Positions 32,338 to 42,052 are shown, counted from the first letter of the stretch. The stretch is 64,000 nt of DNA from Lachnospiraceae bacterium (GCA_900770345.1 CAAGKF010000185.1:1-64000), one strand, 5' to 3'. Notes: generated by a model from the sequence alone, not told the origin. Made by a program: numbers and translations.

Positions 32338-33333
32338 TTATTTGACGATTTTCGAAATTATATTTGTCATATTATCATAAAGCCCCTGACGGCTGTCAGC
32401 CTTCAGCACAACCGATATATATTCTCTGTCAGAATCGTCTTTTGAAGCCATGATCAGGCAGTAGCCGGCCGCTTTCGTGGTACCGGTTTTTCCGCCGAAT
32501 ACCGTAAGGCCCTCCGGCGTTTCCTGCTCTCCGGTCATAAACCAGTTCCCACCCTTCCAGGTTTTAGAAACAGTCTCTCCGGTCCGGTTTCTGTAATTGG
32601 CAGTATAAGCCGTGCTGCCTGTGATCTGCCGGAACACGGGATATTTTAAGGCCTCGTTAAATATCAGATAGAGATCATAGGCTGTGGTGTAATGCTCTGC
32701 GTCATTCAGGCCGTGAGGATTTACAAAATGCGTTCCCGTAGCGCCCAAACCGGCCGCTTCTTCATTCATCATATCCGCGAAAGCCTCCGTACTTCCGGCC
32801 ATATGAACAGCAATAGCCGCTCCGGCATCATTCCCTGAGGGAAGCAGCAAACCGTACAAAAGCTGTTCCAGAGTCAGAGTATCTCCGGGACTGATGCCGC
32901 AGAGAGTAGCTCCTGCCTCTTTGATCACAGCATCCTCCGTTACAGTGACGCTGTCACTTAAATTGCCGTATTTGATGGCAATCAGCGCAGTCATAACTTT
33001 AGTAATACTTGCCGGATACAGCTTTTCAAATGCATTCTTGCTGTACAGCACTTCTCTTCCTGAAAGATCAAAGAGAACCGCCGCTTCTGAATCTGCGAAG
33101 GCCGGATCAAAGTCGTCCTCCGAGTCCAATGCGCACAGATCAGCAGCAAAACCGTCGGAGTACTCTCCTCTCTCTGAAAAGGATGCCTCCAGAGCAGGAA
33201 TGCGATCACTGAAAGAGTAGGCCTGCGAAAGAGAGGGTGAACAGCCGGAAAGACCAAGGCTTCCCGTCAGAAGGACTGCAGACAGAAAGACACGCAGTGT
33301 TTTTCCCGCACTGCGTTTTTTGATCTGCAGCAT
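32338..33333 (-). CDS. D-alanyl-D-alanine carboxypeptidase lipoprotein (serine type)
   Basis: 331 aa from ATG 33333, which overlaps the mgsA stop (TAATG) and has GAGG upstream. A lipoprotein signal ends in LGLSGC with C31 as the lipidated residue. Penicillin-binding motifs are present: SxxK (PASITKVMTAL), SxN (LPSGNDAGA) and KTG (GGKTGTTKAA). It trims peptidoglycan stem peptides on the outer face of the membrane. It is the last gene of the elongation cluster. Confidence 0.93.
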   Translation of the reverse strand: MLQIKKRSAGKTLRVFLSAVLLTGSLGLSGCSPSLSQAYSFSDRIPALEASFSERGEYSDGFAADLCALDSEDDFDPAFADSEAAVLFDLSGREVLYSKNAFEKLYPASITKVMTALIAIKYGNLSDSVTVTEDAVIKEAGATLCGISPGDTLTLEQLLYGLLLPSGNDAGAAIAVHMAGSTEAFADMMNEEAAGLGATGTHFVNPHGLNDAEHYTTAYDLYLIFNEALKYPVFRQITGSTAYTANYRNRTGETVSKTWKGGNWFMTGEQETPEGLTVFGGKTGTTKAAGYCLIMASKDDSDREYISVVLKADSRQGLYDNMTNIISKIVK

Positions 33334-33728
33334 TATCTTATTACCTCGCGCCATTCCATATCGCCTCTGTCAAGAGCCTTGATCAGAAGCTCGGCAGATG
33401 CCAGATTCGTCGCCAGCGGAATATTGTAAATATCGCAGAGACGAACCACATCATTTACATTAGGCTCATGAGACTTGGGATTCTGAGGATCACGAAGGAA
33501 GATAACCAGATCCATCTGATTATGCTCGATCTGAGCCGCCATCTGCTCTGTACCGCCCAAATGGCCTGCCAGGTATTTGTGGATATTCAGGTTGGCAACC
33601 TCCTCAATAAGTCTTCCCGTGGTGCCGGTGGCGTACAGAGTATGTTTGCTTAAAATTCCTCTGTAGGCAATGCAGAAATTCTGCATCAGTTTCTTTTTTG
33701 CATCATGTGCGATCAAACCAATCGTCAT
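33333..33728 (-). CDS. mgsA: Methylglyoxal synthase
   Basis: 131 aa starting MTIGLIAHDAKKKLM. Phosphate-binding and catalytic motifs are visible: ATGTTGRLI, GGTEQMAAQI and LVIFLRDP, then NVNDVVRLCDIYNIPLATN. It converts dihydroxyacetone phosphate to methylglyoxal. AGGAGGG lies before ATG 33728; upstream in-frame codons lie inside rodA. Its place behind rodA in the min cluster is conserved in Clostridia. Confidence 0.97.
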   Translation of the reverse strand: MTIGLIAHDAKKKLMQNFCIAYRGILSKHTLYATGTTGRLIEEVANLNIHKYLAGHLGGTEQMAAQIEHNQMDLVIFLRDPQNPKSHEPNVNDVVRLCDIYNIPLATNLASAELLIKALDRGDMEWREVIR

Positions 33729-33748
33729 CTTCAATAACCCTCCTTGAG

Positions 33749-34870
33749 TCAATAATGTCTTGCTTCTCTTTGCAGTCCTACGTTCAGCACCAGTCCCATG
33801 CCTATAAAAATGCTGATCAGGGAACTGCTTCCGTAACTGATAAACGGAAGAGGCAGTCCCGTATTCGGAAAAACACCTGTAGCTACCGATATATTGGCAA
33901 AAGCCTGAAAAGCGATCAGACTGGCCATGCCCGTACACAGCAGCCGGCCGGCCAGATCTTTGGCCCTGGCAGCAATCATGAGACATTCATATACAATCAG
34001 TAAAAACAGAAGAATCACAATCACACAGCCCCGGAATCCCAGTTCCTCACCGATCACGGCAAAAATGAAATCCGTCTGTTCCTCTGAAAGGAAATTTCCG
34101 TTTTTTACAGATGCTATCGTCGTATTAAACAGTCCCTTGCCCTTTAACTGACCGGAACCGATAGCGATAATTGAGTTGTCCTGCTGATAGCGCGCCTCTC
34201 CGTATTCGCTGGGATTGATCCAGGCAAGAATACGGCCTGCCTGATATTCCTTAATAAACGGAATCATCCCGTTCTGCAGCAGATACAGGAAAGTCACAGC
34301 CACTGGTATGATCACAGCTATAGTCCCCGCGATCCATCTGTAGCTGATACCGCTGGCAAATACAATGCCCAGTACCATCACCAGAATCACAAGACAGGTG
34401 GAAAGGTTGGGCTGTTCAAAAATCAGCAGTGCCGGTACTGCAAAAAGCGCTGCTGCTATGGCAACGGTGCTGACCTGATTTATTTTTTCCTGATATTTCA
34501 TAAAATACCACGAAAACGTGATGATCAGACCGATTTTTACAAATTCAGAAGGCTGAAGCTGACCAATGACCGGAAGCTCAATCCAGCGCCTGGCATTGTT
34601 GACGACCTTGCCCCAGATAAGCACGGCCACCAGACTGGCGATGCAGATGCCGTAGATGACCGTGCTGAAATTCAGGATCCGATGATAATCGACCACAGCC
34701 AGACCCACAGCGACGGCCAGGCCGATCATAACGCCCATCATCTGCTTTGTTACCGCATCCGCGTCCATATTAGTGGCACTTCGAATAACCAGAACACCTA
34801 TGACATTAAGCGCTATCATATAAATAATCAGCTTGAAATTAAAACGTCTGAAGTCATAATCAAAAAGCAT
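33749..34870 (-). CDS. rodA: RodA-type SEDS peptidoglycan glycosyltransferase
   Basis: 373 aa polytopic protein. SEDS hallmarks are visible: NNARRWIELP, GQLQPSEFVKIGLI, QDNSIIAIGSGQLKGKGL, TDFIFAVIGEELG and TGLPLPFISYG. With PBP2 (mrdA) encoded in the same cluster it forms the elongasome polymerase. ATG 34870 is one base past the minE stop (TAGcATG) with AAGGGG upstream. Confidence 0.94.
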   Translation of the reverse strand: MLFDYDFRRFNFKLIIYMIALNVIGVLVIRSATNMDADAVTKQMMGVMIGLAVAVGLAVVDYHRILNFSTVIYGICIASLVAVLIWGKVVNNARRWIELPVIGQLQPSEFVKIGLIITFSWYFMKYQEKINQVSTVAIAAALFAVPALLIFEQPNLSTCLVILVMVLGIVFASGISYRWIAGTIAVIIPVAVTFLYLLQNGMIPFIKEYQAGRILAWINPSEYGEARYQQDNSIIAIGSGQLKGKGLFNTTIASVKNGNFLSEEQTDFIFAVIGEELGFRGCVIVILLFLLIVYECLMIAARAKDLAGRLLCTGMASLIAFQAFANISVATGVFPNTGLPLPFISYGSSSLISIFIGMGLVLNVGLQREARHY

Positions 34871-34871
34871 G

Positions 34872-35153
34872 CTAATAAAGCCCCTTGTTCGATATGGAAC
34901 GGATCGGAATGTTGGCATGAAGCACAGGCAGCCCGCGGAATATTCCCGACGGAGGACTGTCTGTATCCATCAGTATCTGTACACTTTCCTTCTCAATATC
35001 CATGTATTTGGAAACGGCATGTATCATGTCATCTTTTATCAGCCGTATCATCTCCGGCGAACAGCCTGCCTTATCGGAAACCAGAAGAAGCTTCAGCCTT
35101 GCCCTGGCCGTTTCTCCGGAATGCCGGGAAGAAATCTTCACATACCACTTCAC
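34872..35153 (-). CDS. minE: Cell division topological specificity factor MinE
   Basis: 93 aa, GTG start at 35153 with AAAGGA upstream. ARARLKLLLVSDKAG and SPEMIRLIKDDMIHAVSKYM correspond to the MinD-binding helix and dimer region. MinE drives MinD off the membrane and confines MinC activity to the poles. Presence of MinE rather than DivIVA-only control fits Clostridia that carry oscillating Min proteins. Confidence 0.92.
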   Translation of the reverse strand: MKWYVKISSRHSGETARARLKLLLVSDKAGCSPEMIRLIKDDMIHAVSKYMDIEKESVQILMDTDSPPSGIFRGLPVLHANIPIRSISNKGLY

Positions 35154-35170
35154 CCTGACACCATTCCTTT

Positions 35171-35962
35171 CTAAGCACGCCGCAGCGCCCTGCGCAGACG
35201 TACGAAAAAGGACTCGCTTTCTCCGGGATCAGTCACAGGCACGCTCTCTCCCATAAGTCTCCGGCAAATATCCAGATAAGCCTGTCCTGCCGGTGAACCC
35301 AGACCCACCAGCGGTTCACCCTGGTTGGTGGAGATCACGATGTTTTCATCATCCGGTACCGCGCCAATGATGTTGACTGCCAGTATGTCCGTCACATCGC
35401 CAAGAGACATCATATCTCCGCGTCTGACCATATCGGCCCTTATGCGGTTGACGATCAGATCGATCTCATCGATCTGCTGATGCTCCAGAAGGCCAATGAT
35501 ACGGTCCGCATCGCGGATCGCCGAAACCTCTGGCGTTGTTACAACCAGAGCTCTGTCAGCACCGGCAATGGCATTGAAAAAGCCCTGCTCAATACCTGCG
35601 GGACAGTCAAGCAGTATGTAGTCGAACTCGTCCCTTAAATCATCTACAAGTTTGATCATCTGCTCCGGATTCACAGCGGTCTTGTCTCTCGTCTGTGCCG
35701 AAGGCAGAAGGTAAAGGTTGGGATATCTTTTGTCTCTTATCAGGGCCTGCTTCATACGGCAGCTGCCTTCCACCACGTCTACCAGGTTGTAAACGATACG
35801 GTTTTCCAGTCCCATGACTACATCCAGGTTGCGCAGGCCGATATCCGTATCGATCAGCACCACACGCTTGCCCAGAATAGCCAGGCCTGTCCCCACATTG
35901 GCAGAAGTCGTGGTTTTGCCCACCCCGCCTTTTCCAGAAGTAATCACAATGACTTCACTCAT
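35171..35962 (-). CDS. minD: Septum site-determining ATPase MinD
   Basis: 263 aa. Deviant Walker A SGKGGVGKTTTSANVG at residues 8-23; Walker B IDTDIGLRNLD; DCPAGIEQGF. The C-terminal amphipathic membrane-targeting helix (FFVRLRRALRR) is intact. It recruits MinC to the membrane. Gene order minC-minD-minE-rodA. Confidence 0.97.
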   Translation of the reverse strand: MSEVIVITSGKGGVGKTTTSANVGTGLAILGKRVVLIDTDIGLRNLDVVMGLENRIVYNLVDVVEGSCRMKQALIRDKRYPNLYLLPSAQTRDKTAVNPEQMIKLVDDLRDEFDYILLDCPAGIEQGFFNAIAGADRALVVTTPEVSAIRDADRIIGLLEHQQIDEIDLIVNRIRADMVRRGDMMSLGDVTDILAVNIIGAVPDDENIVISTNQGEPLVGLGSPAGQAYLDICRRLMGESVPVTDPGESESFFVRLRRALRRA

Positions 35963-36049
35963 AGGAACCCTCCTGAAAAATAAACTTTACCTTCCTATTG
36001 TACATTAAATTTCGTTAATTTACCAGTATTTTTTTAGAATCTAAGAAAA

Positions 36050-36718
36050 TTAAGCAAAATTTAACATATTGTTTAGAAATGTCTTTTTAATTGGGGAAAA
36101 TTGGATATCTCCCCCCTCCACACACGCGATCATCGGTCCGCGTCCCAGCCGTTTGTTCTTTTCGTTAAAACGGCTGGTGTACTCACCAATGCGTATCTGC
36201 AGCGGCGCCATCTCAAGAGCTACCACAACAGCATCCAGATTGCCCGCCACGCCGGCAGTCACTGTCCCTCGAAGTTCTCCCAGCACAATGACATTCCCTT
36301 TGGCGGTCACTCTGGAACCATGCTCCACGTCGCCGATGATGACGATGCTGGCCTCGGATTCCAGGGTGTCGCCCCGGCGCAGATTTCCTCTGTAAAACTG
36401 TCCGGTCCGTGAATTCAGTTCCATCAGTTTTTCATTCAGTGCTTTTTCACAGCGTTCGATCCGTTCCGCATCTGTGTCCAGAAGGCAGAGGATTTCGATC
36501 TGTGAGTTCTCCGTAATCGTATCAACAATCTGAAACTCCTGTCTGGCAGTAAGCCTGCGCCCTTCCAGGGTCAGCGTCATCTGGACAGATCCCCAGAACC
36601 GGGCACTCTCCCGAAATTTCGTTCCTATGGCTGCAAGCAGCTCCTCAAAAGGGATGTCCGGATCCAGAATCACGGTCATTCCCGCTCTGCTGCTTTTGAT
36701 GACAACCGCATTGTGCAT
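36050..36718 (-). CDS. minC: Septum formation inhibitor MinC
   Basis: 222 aa. A diverged N-terminal FtsZ-inhibiting domain (about 1-105) and the C-terminal beta-helix dimerisation domain (about 115-210), with YRGNLRRGDTLESEASIVI, GDVEHGSRVTAKGNVIVLG and GRGPMIACVEGG. An 88-bp gap separates it from minD. AGGTGA lies before the ATG, 21 bp after mrdA in reverse order of coordinates. Confidence 0.94.
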   Translation of the reverse strand: MHNAVVIKSSRAGMTVILDPDIPFEELLAAIGTKFRESARFWGSVQMTLTLEGRRLTARQEFQIVDTITENSQIEILCLLDTDAERIERCEKALNEKLMELNSRTGQFYRGNLRRGDTLESEASIVIIGDVEHGSRVTAKGNVIVLGELRGTVTAGVAGNLDAVVVALEMAPLQIRIGEYTSRFNEKNKRLGRGPMIACVEGGDIQFSPIKKTFLNNMLNFA

Positions 36719-36739
36719 ACAATCACCTCATTTATTGCT

Positions 36740-39658
36740 TTAATCACCTATTACTACACTTGATACTCCCAGTGCTCCGGCTCCAAGGATCTGATCCAGG
36801 GTGGTATAACCATAATAATACTCATAAACCTTTTTGCCAAGAGTAGCCGCATTGGTTCCGGCATATCCGTAAGGAATATTGACAGTTACAGCGATCTCCG
36901 GATGACTGTAGGGCGCAAAGGATATGAAAAACGCATGGTTGGCACGTGTCCTGTCTTCCTGGGCCGTACCTGTTTTTCCGGCAACCTCCACCGGAAGATC
37001 AGCAAAAACACTTTTTGCGGAGCTGTCTGTGATCACCTTTCTCATGCCGGCCTGTACGGCATCCCAGGTACTGTCCGCGGCATCCACGCGGGAGCTGGCC
37101 TCCGGCGTATAATCAGTGATCAGATTTCCGTCGGAATCCGTCAGCTTATCCAGCAGACTCAGTTCAAAAACCATACCCCTGTTGGCGATAGCCGCCACAT
37201 AGCGGGAAAGCTGCACATTATTGTACAGATTGGTTCCCTGTCCCATAGCAGAACGCTCCGGATCCTCTGTAGTCAGCTGAGGATCATTTTCAAAGATCTC
37301 AACGCCTGAGGCATGATCCAGGCCGAACATAGACGCGTACTTACGGATGATCTCCAGCCCCTGCTCCTGCGAATAGGTTCCGTCCGCTTTGGTGGACAGA
37401 CGGTGGGCCAGCTCGGAGAAGAAATAGTTGCAGGAGTTCTGAATGCCTTCCTCAACCGTCTCCGCATTGTGGCGTCCGGGCCAGATCCAGCACTTGATAG
37501 GCGGCGATACCTGATCATATTCTCCGGTACACTCAATGGTTTCCCCCAGATTAACAACACCTTCCTCCAGAGCCGCTACCGCCGTAATAGGCTTGAAGGT
37601 AGATCCGGGCGCCTTCAGAGCCTGGGTGGCGTTGTTGTAGAGAGGTCTGGACATATCATCCTGCAGCTGGGCAAAATAAGCGGCATCCACGCTTCCCGAC
37701 ATCCGGTTATTGTCATAGCTGGGATATGTCACCAAAGCCAGAACCTCTCCTGTGCGCACATCTGTCACAACACAGCCGGCTGTACAGGGATCCAGTGCCA
37801 GCTGGGCCGGCGTCAGTTCCAGATTGGAGATCTTCTCTTTTATAAAAGAATATGTGTAGCTGCTGTCTCCCGTTTCCAGCGCGGCGATCTGCTGCGGATC
37901 ATCTGCCAGAACACCCTGGGCATATAAAGCCAGGCAGAGCTGTTTCCCCGTAATGATCTCATCATTGATCAGATAGCGGAACATTCGTTTGGTAAATTTC
38001 AGATCATCTGTCAGCTCCTCGATAATATAATCCGTCAGCTGAACAAAGATATCATCCGCGTCAGAATATTTGCTGGTAACCTGCAGCTTCGTCGTGTCTA
38101 CCCAGTTTCCTCCGATACCGCTGTAGATATAATCCCGCAGGCTGATCGTACCGGCCTTCCAGGCCTGATATTCCTCCGAGCTCTGGTCGATCCTGTCCTT
38201 CTGAATAATACCTACAGAGGAATCGGACAGATAGGAATAAATATAATTCATATAAGTGGCCATATCCTTCGGCAGGTCATTCATCACTGCCGCATGACTG
38301 CTCATAAGTTCGGTGCGGATCGATGACAGTATCCTGTCTCTGGCAGCCCTGTAGGTTTCATAGATCTCGCGCTCAATAGGCGACGCGTCCTCCCTGGCCA
38401 TATCCGCAAGAGAAAGAACATTGTTGTTGATCAGCTGATAATAAGCATCTTTTACCGGAATCAGTTTTTTGGAGGCATCCGTAGTAGAGGAGCTGTCCAC
38501 ATCCTGATTAACCAGCCAGTGAGTGACAATACCGGCCAGCTGCTGCTCGATCAGTTTGTAGATCGCCACCTGAAGATCATGGTCAATGGTCAGGTACACA
38601 TCGTTTCCGGCTTTCGCATCCCGTTTCTCAATAATTTCCCGCGGACGTCCCATATTGTCCACGTACATGCGGGAGTACCCTTTGATTCCCTGCAGCTCCA
38701 GCTCCATGGACTTTTCAATACCGGTACGTCCCACGATATCGTTCAGATTATATTTATCATCCGCATCAGCCGGCATATTTCTGCCCTCTTCCGTCTGCCT
38801 CCACTCCTCATTGAGCTCAGCCAGCTGATCCTCCTGTACTTTACCCGTATAGCCTATAATGGGAGCAAAATAGATGCTGTCCGCATACTTTCTTACGTAG
38901 GACTGTTCCACCGAAACGCCCTTAAGATCCGCAATATTTTCGTTGATCTCTGTCATGGTCTCCTGCTTGACGTTGGTAGCTACAGTAGTGGTCTCATACT
39001 TCTGGTAACGGGTCAGGTTCATTGTATAAATAATGTTGATCATGTCCAGCGCAATATTGTCGGGAAGGACCAGGGCATTTCCCTTGCTGTCCTTCATTTT
39101 GTCCAGGCCATAGCTTTTTTTCTTCTTCTCAAAGGCCTCCCTGGCCGTAATATCGGAAGGATACTGTCCCTTGGGATCATCCAGCTTATCTGAAGAAATG
39201 CCGTAAAAATTCAGAAGAAACCTTCTTTTTGCCGCATCAGAAGAACAGGTGAATATCATCTCACCGTTCTGATCCAGAGCGATCTCCAGCTTTCCCTCCA
39301 CCTTTTCGTCCCGGCGCTCCAGTATGGTTACAAGACGGTAGATCATGGCGTTTCTGTCCGCGGCTTTGGGATAATCTCCCGTATCCTGGATCGTAACGGT
39401 ATAAGCCAGCTCATTGTAAGCCAGCACTTTTCCGTTGCGGTCATATATATTGCCTCTTGTACCCGGAGTTGTCACGCTTTTTTCTGTCTGCTGCATGTAC
39501 TGGTCCTGATAGCTGCTGCCTTCCAGGATCTGCATTTTAAACAGCTTGCCCACCAGACCGGCAAACATCATCGTAAAGATTACCGCCAAAGCAAACAATC
39601 TGGAGCTTAAAAGCTTTTTAAAAAAGTCACGGACGATTTCCAACAGTTCATCAAACAA
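36740..39658 (-). CDS. mrdA: Penicillin-binding protein 2 (elongation transpeptidase) with large insertion
   Basis: 972 aa, far above the usual 600-700. A cytoplasmic start and one membrane segment (about 21-40) are followed by the PBP dimerisation domain (GTRGNIYDRNGKVLAYNE; GRTGIEKSMELELQG). Between LTIDHDLQVAIYKLIEQQL (to about 375) and CVVTDVRTGEVLALVTYPSY (from about 629) lies a helical insertion of about 250 residues. The transpeptidase motifs are complete: S686-T-F-K689, S742-C-N744 and K895-T-G897. It overlaps mreD by 8 bp. Partner of RodA in lateral wall synthesis. Similar long forms occur in Clostridia. Confidence 0.94.
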   Translation of the reverse strand: MFDELLEIVRDFFKKLLSSRLFALAVIFTMMFAGLVGKLFKMQILEGSSYQDQYMQQTEKSVTTPGTRGNIYDRNGKVLAYNELAYTVTIQDTGDYPKAADRNAMIYRLVTILERRDEKVEGKLEIALDQNGEMIFTCSSDAAKRRFLLNFYGISSDKLDDPKGQYPSDITAREAFEKKKKSYGLDKMKDSKGNALVLPDNIALDMINIIYTMNLTRYQKYETTTVATNVKQETMTEINENIADLKGVSVEQSYVRKYADSIYFAPIIGYTGKVQEDQLAELNEEWRQTEEGRNMPADADDKYNLNDIVGRTGIEKSMELELQGIKGYSRMYVDNMGRPREIIEKRDAKAGNDVYLTIDHDLQVAIYKLIEQQLAGIVTHWLVNQDVDSSSTTDASKKLIPVKDAYYQLINNNVLSLADMAREDASPIEREIYETYRAARDRILSSIRTELMSSHAAVMNDLPKDMATYMNYIYSYLSDSSVGIIQKDRIDQSSEEYQAWKAGTISLRDYIYSGIGGNWVDTTKLQVTSKYSDADDIFVQLTDYIIEELTDDLKFTKRMFRYLINDEIITGKQLCLALYAQGVLADDPQQIAALETGDSSYTYSFIKEKISNLELTPAQLALDPCTAGCVVTDVRTGEVLALVTYPSYDNNRMSGSVDAAYFAQLQDDMSRPLYNNATQALKAPGSTFKPITAVAALEEGVVNLGETIECTGEYDQVSPPIKCWIWPGRHNAETVEEGIQNSCNYFFSELAHRLSTKADGTYSQEQGLEIIRKYASMFGLDHASGVEIFENDPQLTTEDPERSAMGQGTNLYNNVQLSRYVAAIANRGMVFELSLLDKLTDSDGNLITDYTPEASSRVDAADSTWDAVQAGMRKVITDSSAKSVFADLPVEVAGKTGTAQEDRTRANHAFFISFAPYSHPEIAVTVNIPYGYAGTNAATLGKKVYEYYYGYTTLDQILGAGALGVSSVVIGD

Positions 39659-40184
39659 TAGTCGTATCTCTCCTTTTTCCGATATCCTTCACCCGTCTGC
39701 TGGCGGAAAGGAAAAGACGGTAAATCAGCAGCGTGGTAACAGCTGTAAAAATGATCTCCGGAAGCATGATCGTTCTGAAATAGTAAGGAAGATTCAAGCG
39801 CCCGCGGATCAGGAAACGGAATACATAGACATACATGCTGTACCACAGCCCATTGAGAATACTCAGAATCAGCGGCAGCGTAATATAGTCCTCATAATAA
39901 TAGCGGGTAAATATCCCGTTGGCACAGCCGATATACACGTATATCAGAGTATAAAAGCCAAAAGGCCCGCTGTAGAACAGATCCAGCATCAGGCCTGAAA
40001 GCACTCCGTAAAACATTCCGGCATTTTTTCCGTAAATAAAGCCGAAAGAAAAAGTAAGGATCAGCAGCAGGTTCGGCGTAGCTGCCAGAAAGGGAAGCAG
40101 AGGGAATACACAGTTCTGCACCGTAAAGGCAGCAACTATGAAAAGGATATTGATCGCCGTCTGTTTTATTTTGGCATTCATCAT
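39651..40184 (-). CDS. mreD: Rod shape-determining protein MreD
   Basis: 177 aa, five to six hydrophobic segments. TFSFGFIYGKNAGMFYGVLSGLMLDLF is split in the family pattern, with YGVLSGLMLDLFYSG as the clearest piece. ATGA overlap with mreC upstream and an 8-bp overlap with mrdA downstream show tight coupling. Confidence 0.9.
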   Translation of the reverse strand: MMNAKIKQTAINILFIVAAFTVQNCVFPLLPFLAATPNLLLILTFSFGFIYGKNAGMFYGVLSGLMLDLFYSGPFGFYTLIYVYIGCANGIFTRYYYEDYITLPLILSILNGLWYSMYVYVFRFLIRGRLNLPYYFRTIMLPEIIFTAVTTLLIYRLFLSASRRVKDIGKRRDTTIV

Positions 40185-41026
40185 TGGCCGTCTACCTCTT
40201 CCAGTTCTTTTACATCCGTAAGAATCAGAACCTCCTGCAGATTGTCAAAATCAGCAGCAGGGATCAGGTATCCGGACTGAGTCAGATGTTCCGGATCCAT
40301 GGTCACATCCACCGCATAGCCGATCAGGATCCCCGGCAGAAATTTGGTGCTGATATTGGATGTAATGATCTGATCTCCGTCACGCAGCACAGCGTCTCTG
40401 GAAAAATCAGTCAGCTTCAGTCTGCCCTGACTGTACAGTGTCAGATCTCCTGCCACGATACAGTTGTAGGAGGAATCCAGAGACATCGCTCCCACACGGC
40501 TGGAATCATCGATGATGGCCCGGACGGTGGCATAATTGGCTCCCACATCCGTTACGATACCGACCAGACCACCGCCGGCCACCACGTTCATATCGACAGC
40601 AACGCCGTCGGCAGAGCCCTTATTGATACGGAACACCTGGAACCATTTTTCCGAGTCACGGGCGATCACTCTGGCGCCGATCTTCTCGTACTGCATATAT
40701 TCCTGATCCAGCTGATACAGCTCTCTCAGTCTTTTTAATTCGAACTGCTCTGCCTGAAGGCGATTGTTGTCCTCTGTCAGCTGGGCGATCTGATCCTTCA
40801 GTTTTTCATTCTCATCCAACGCGTTTTTCAGCTTGCCGTAATCCGTCAATTCATTGTAAATGCCGGTGCCCACTTTATTGACACCGGACTGGATCGGTAT
40901 CAGGAAATAGCCCACGCCTGTGCGCAGAGGCTCCATAATACCGTCCTTAAGCGATGTGATGCAGATCAGCAGCACGCAGAGCACAGTCAGTCCAATCAAT
41001 ATATATTTGCTGCGTTTTGATTCCAT
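40181..41026 (-). CDS. mreC: Rod shape-determining protein MreC
   Basis: 281 aa. A membrane segment (about 9-26), a coiled coil (about 65-105, LKDQIAQLTEDNNRLQAE), then the beta-barrel domain with ARVIARDSEKWFQVFRINKG and GLVGIVTDVGANYATVRAI. It links the cytoplasmic Mre filaments to PBP2. The usual upstream neighbour mreB is not present; radC ends 14 bp before. Confidence 0.95.
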   Translation of the reverse strand: MESKRSKYILIGLTVLCVLLICITSLKDGIMEPLRTGVGYFLIPIQSGVNKVGTGIYNELTDYGKLKNALDENEKLKDQIAQLTEDNNRLQAEQFELKRLRELYQLDQEYMQYEKIGARVIARDSEKWFQVFRINKGSADGVAVDMNVVAGGGLVGIVTDVGANYATVRAIIDDSSRVGAMSLDSSYNCIVAGDLTLYSQGRLKLTDFSRDAVLRDGDQIITSNISTKFLPGILIGYAVDVTMDPEHLTQSGYLIPAADFDNLQEVLILTDVKELEEVDGQ

Positions 41027-41040
41027 GGATTGAATTCCCT

Positions 41041-41736
41041 TTACAATATTTTTTGTTCCCGGAAGCTGAGATACCGCCTGTCTCCGATGATAATGTGGTC
41101 GATCAGTACTACCCCCACCAGTTCTCCGGCCTCCCGAATACGTTTTGTCAGAAGCATATCCTCCCTGCTGGGAGAAGGATCGCCGCTGGGATGATTGTGT
41201 ACCAGTATCATTCCCACCGCCAGGCTGCGCAAGGCTTCGATCAGGATCTCCCTGGGAGTGACGACGGAAGCATTCACCGTTCCCCTGGAAACCAGAAAGT
41301 CCCGAATCAGGGTATTCTTTGTGTTCAGGTACATGACCCGGATCTCTTCCTGCTCAAGGTGACGCATATCCTCCATATAGTAATCAGCAATGGCGGAGGG
41401 ATGCTCAAAAACAGGCGACCTTTCACGGATCTTTCTTTTCCAGATGCGTCTGGACAATTCTCCTACGCAGAGAAGCTGAGCCGCTTTCACCGTGCCGACT
41501 CCCTTGATTCTCTCAAAATCTGCCAGTGAACGGTGCAAAAGCCCCAGCAGTCCCTCACCGGGACTTCCAAGGGCCAGTATTTTTGCTGCCAGTTCCAGAG
41601 AGGTATCTTCCCTGCTTCCTGTGCGTATAATAACCGCCAGAAGCTCCGCGTCACTTAAGGCCTCTGGGCCCAGGCGCAGGCACTTCTCATAGGGGCGGTC
41701 TTCTTTGGGTAATTGCTTCATTGTAAAACGTTCCAT
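41041..41736 (-). CDS. radC: RadC-family JAB/MPN protein
   Basis: 231 aa. An N-terminal helix-hairpin-helix (about 20-90; LSDAELLAVIIRTG, IKGVGTVKAAQL) precedes the JAB domain with the zinc motif HNHPSGDPSPSREDMLLTKR. Start MERFTMKQ at 41736 has GGAGG five bases upstream. RadC's molecular role is uncertain; the association with mre genes is conserved in Firmicutes. Confidence 0.93.
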   Translation of the reverse strand: MERFTMKQLPKEDRPYEKCLRLGPEALSDAELLAVIIRTGSREDTSLELAAKILALGSPGEGLLGLLHRSLADFERIKGVGTVKAAQLLCVGELSRRIWKRKIRERSPVFEHPSAIADYYMEDMRHLEQEEIRVMYLNTKNTLIRDFLVSRGTVNASVVTPREILIEALRSLAVGMILVHNHPSGDPSPSREDMLLTKRIREAGELVGVVLIDHIIIGDRRYLSFREQKIL

Positions 41737-41800
41737 CTCATCCTCCTGTTTCCGCACCTCTCCAAGTACGGCAAAAGAAATCCGACAGAACCTTCCGGCC

Positions 41801-42052
41801 TCAGATCAGCCGATAAATGATCAGGGCAACAGCTACTCCGATAATGCTGGCCATCGTGATTTTGATGGTAAGCCCGAAGGTGATCACAAGAATGCCGAAA
41901 TTGATCACCAGAGGCGAATCCAGCCCGAAAGACTGACCGAAATTCAGCCAGCCAAGCCAGGGAATCCCCTCGGCCATTTGTCCCATAAAGCCTCCCAGCA
42001 CAATACCGGTCAGCAGCATGATCAGCAGGATCCAGAAATTCTTATATCCCAT
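41801..42052 (-). CDS. DUF4321 membrane protein
   Basis: 83 aa with two hydrophobic segments (about 5-24 and 50-80). The arrangement GIVLGGFMGQMAEG, then GLDSPLVINFGILVITFGLTI, is that of DUF4321, a small family found beside radC/mre genes in Clostridia. Function unknown. The long-range order radC-mreCD and this placement suggest an envelope role. Confidence 0.8.
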   Translation of the reverse strand: MGYKNFWILLIMLLTGIVLGGFMGQMAEGIPWLGWLNFGQSFGLDSPLVINFGILVITFGLTIKITMASIIGVAVALIIYRLI

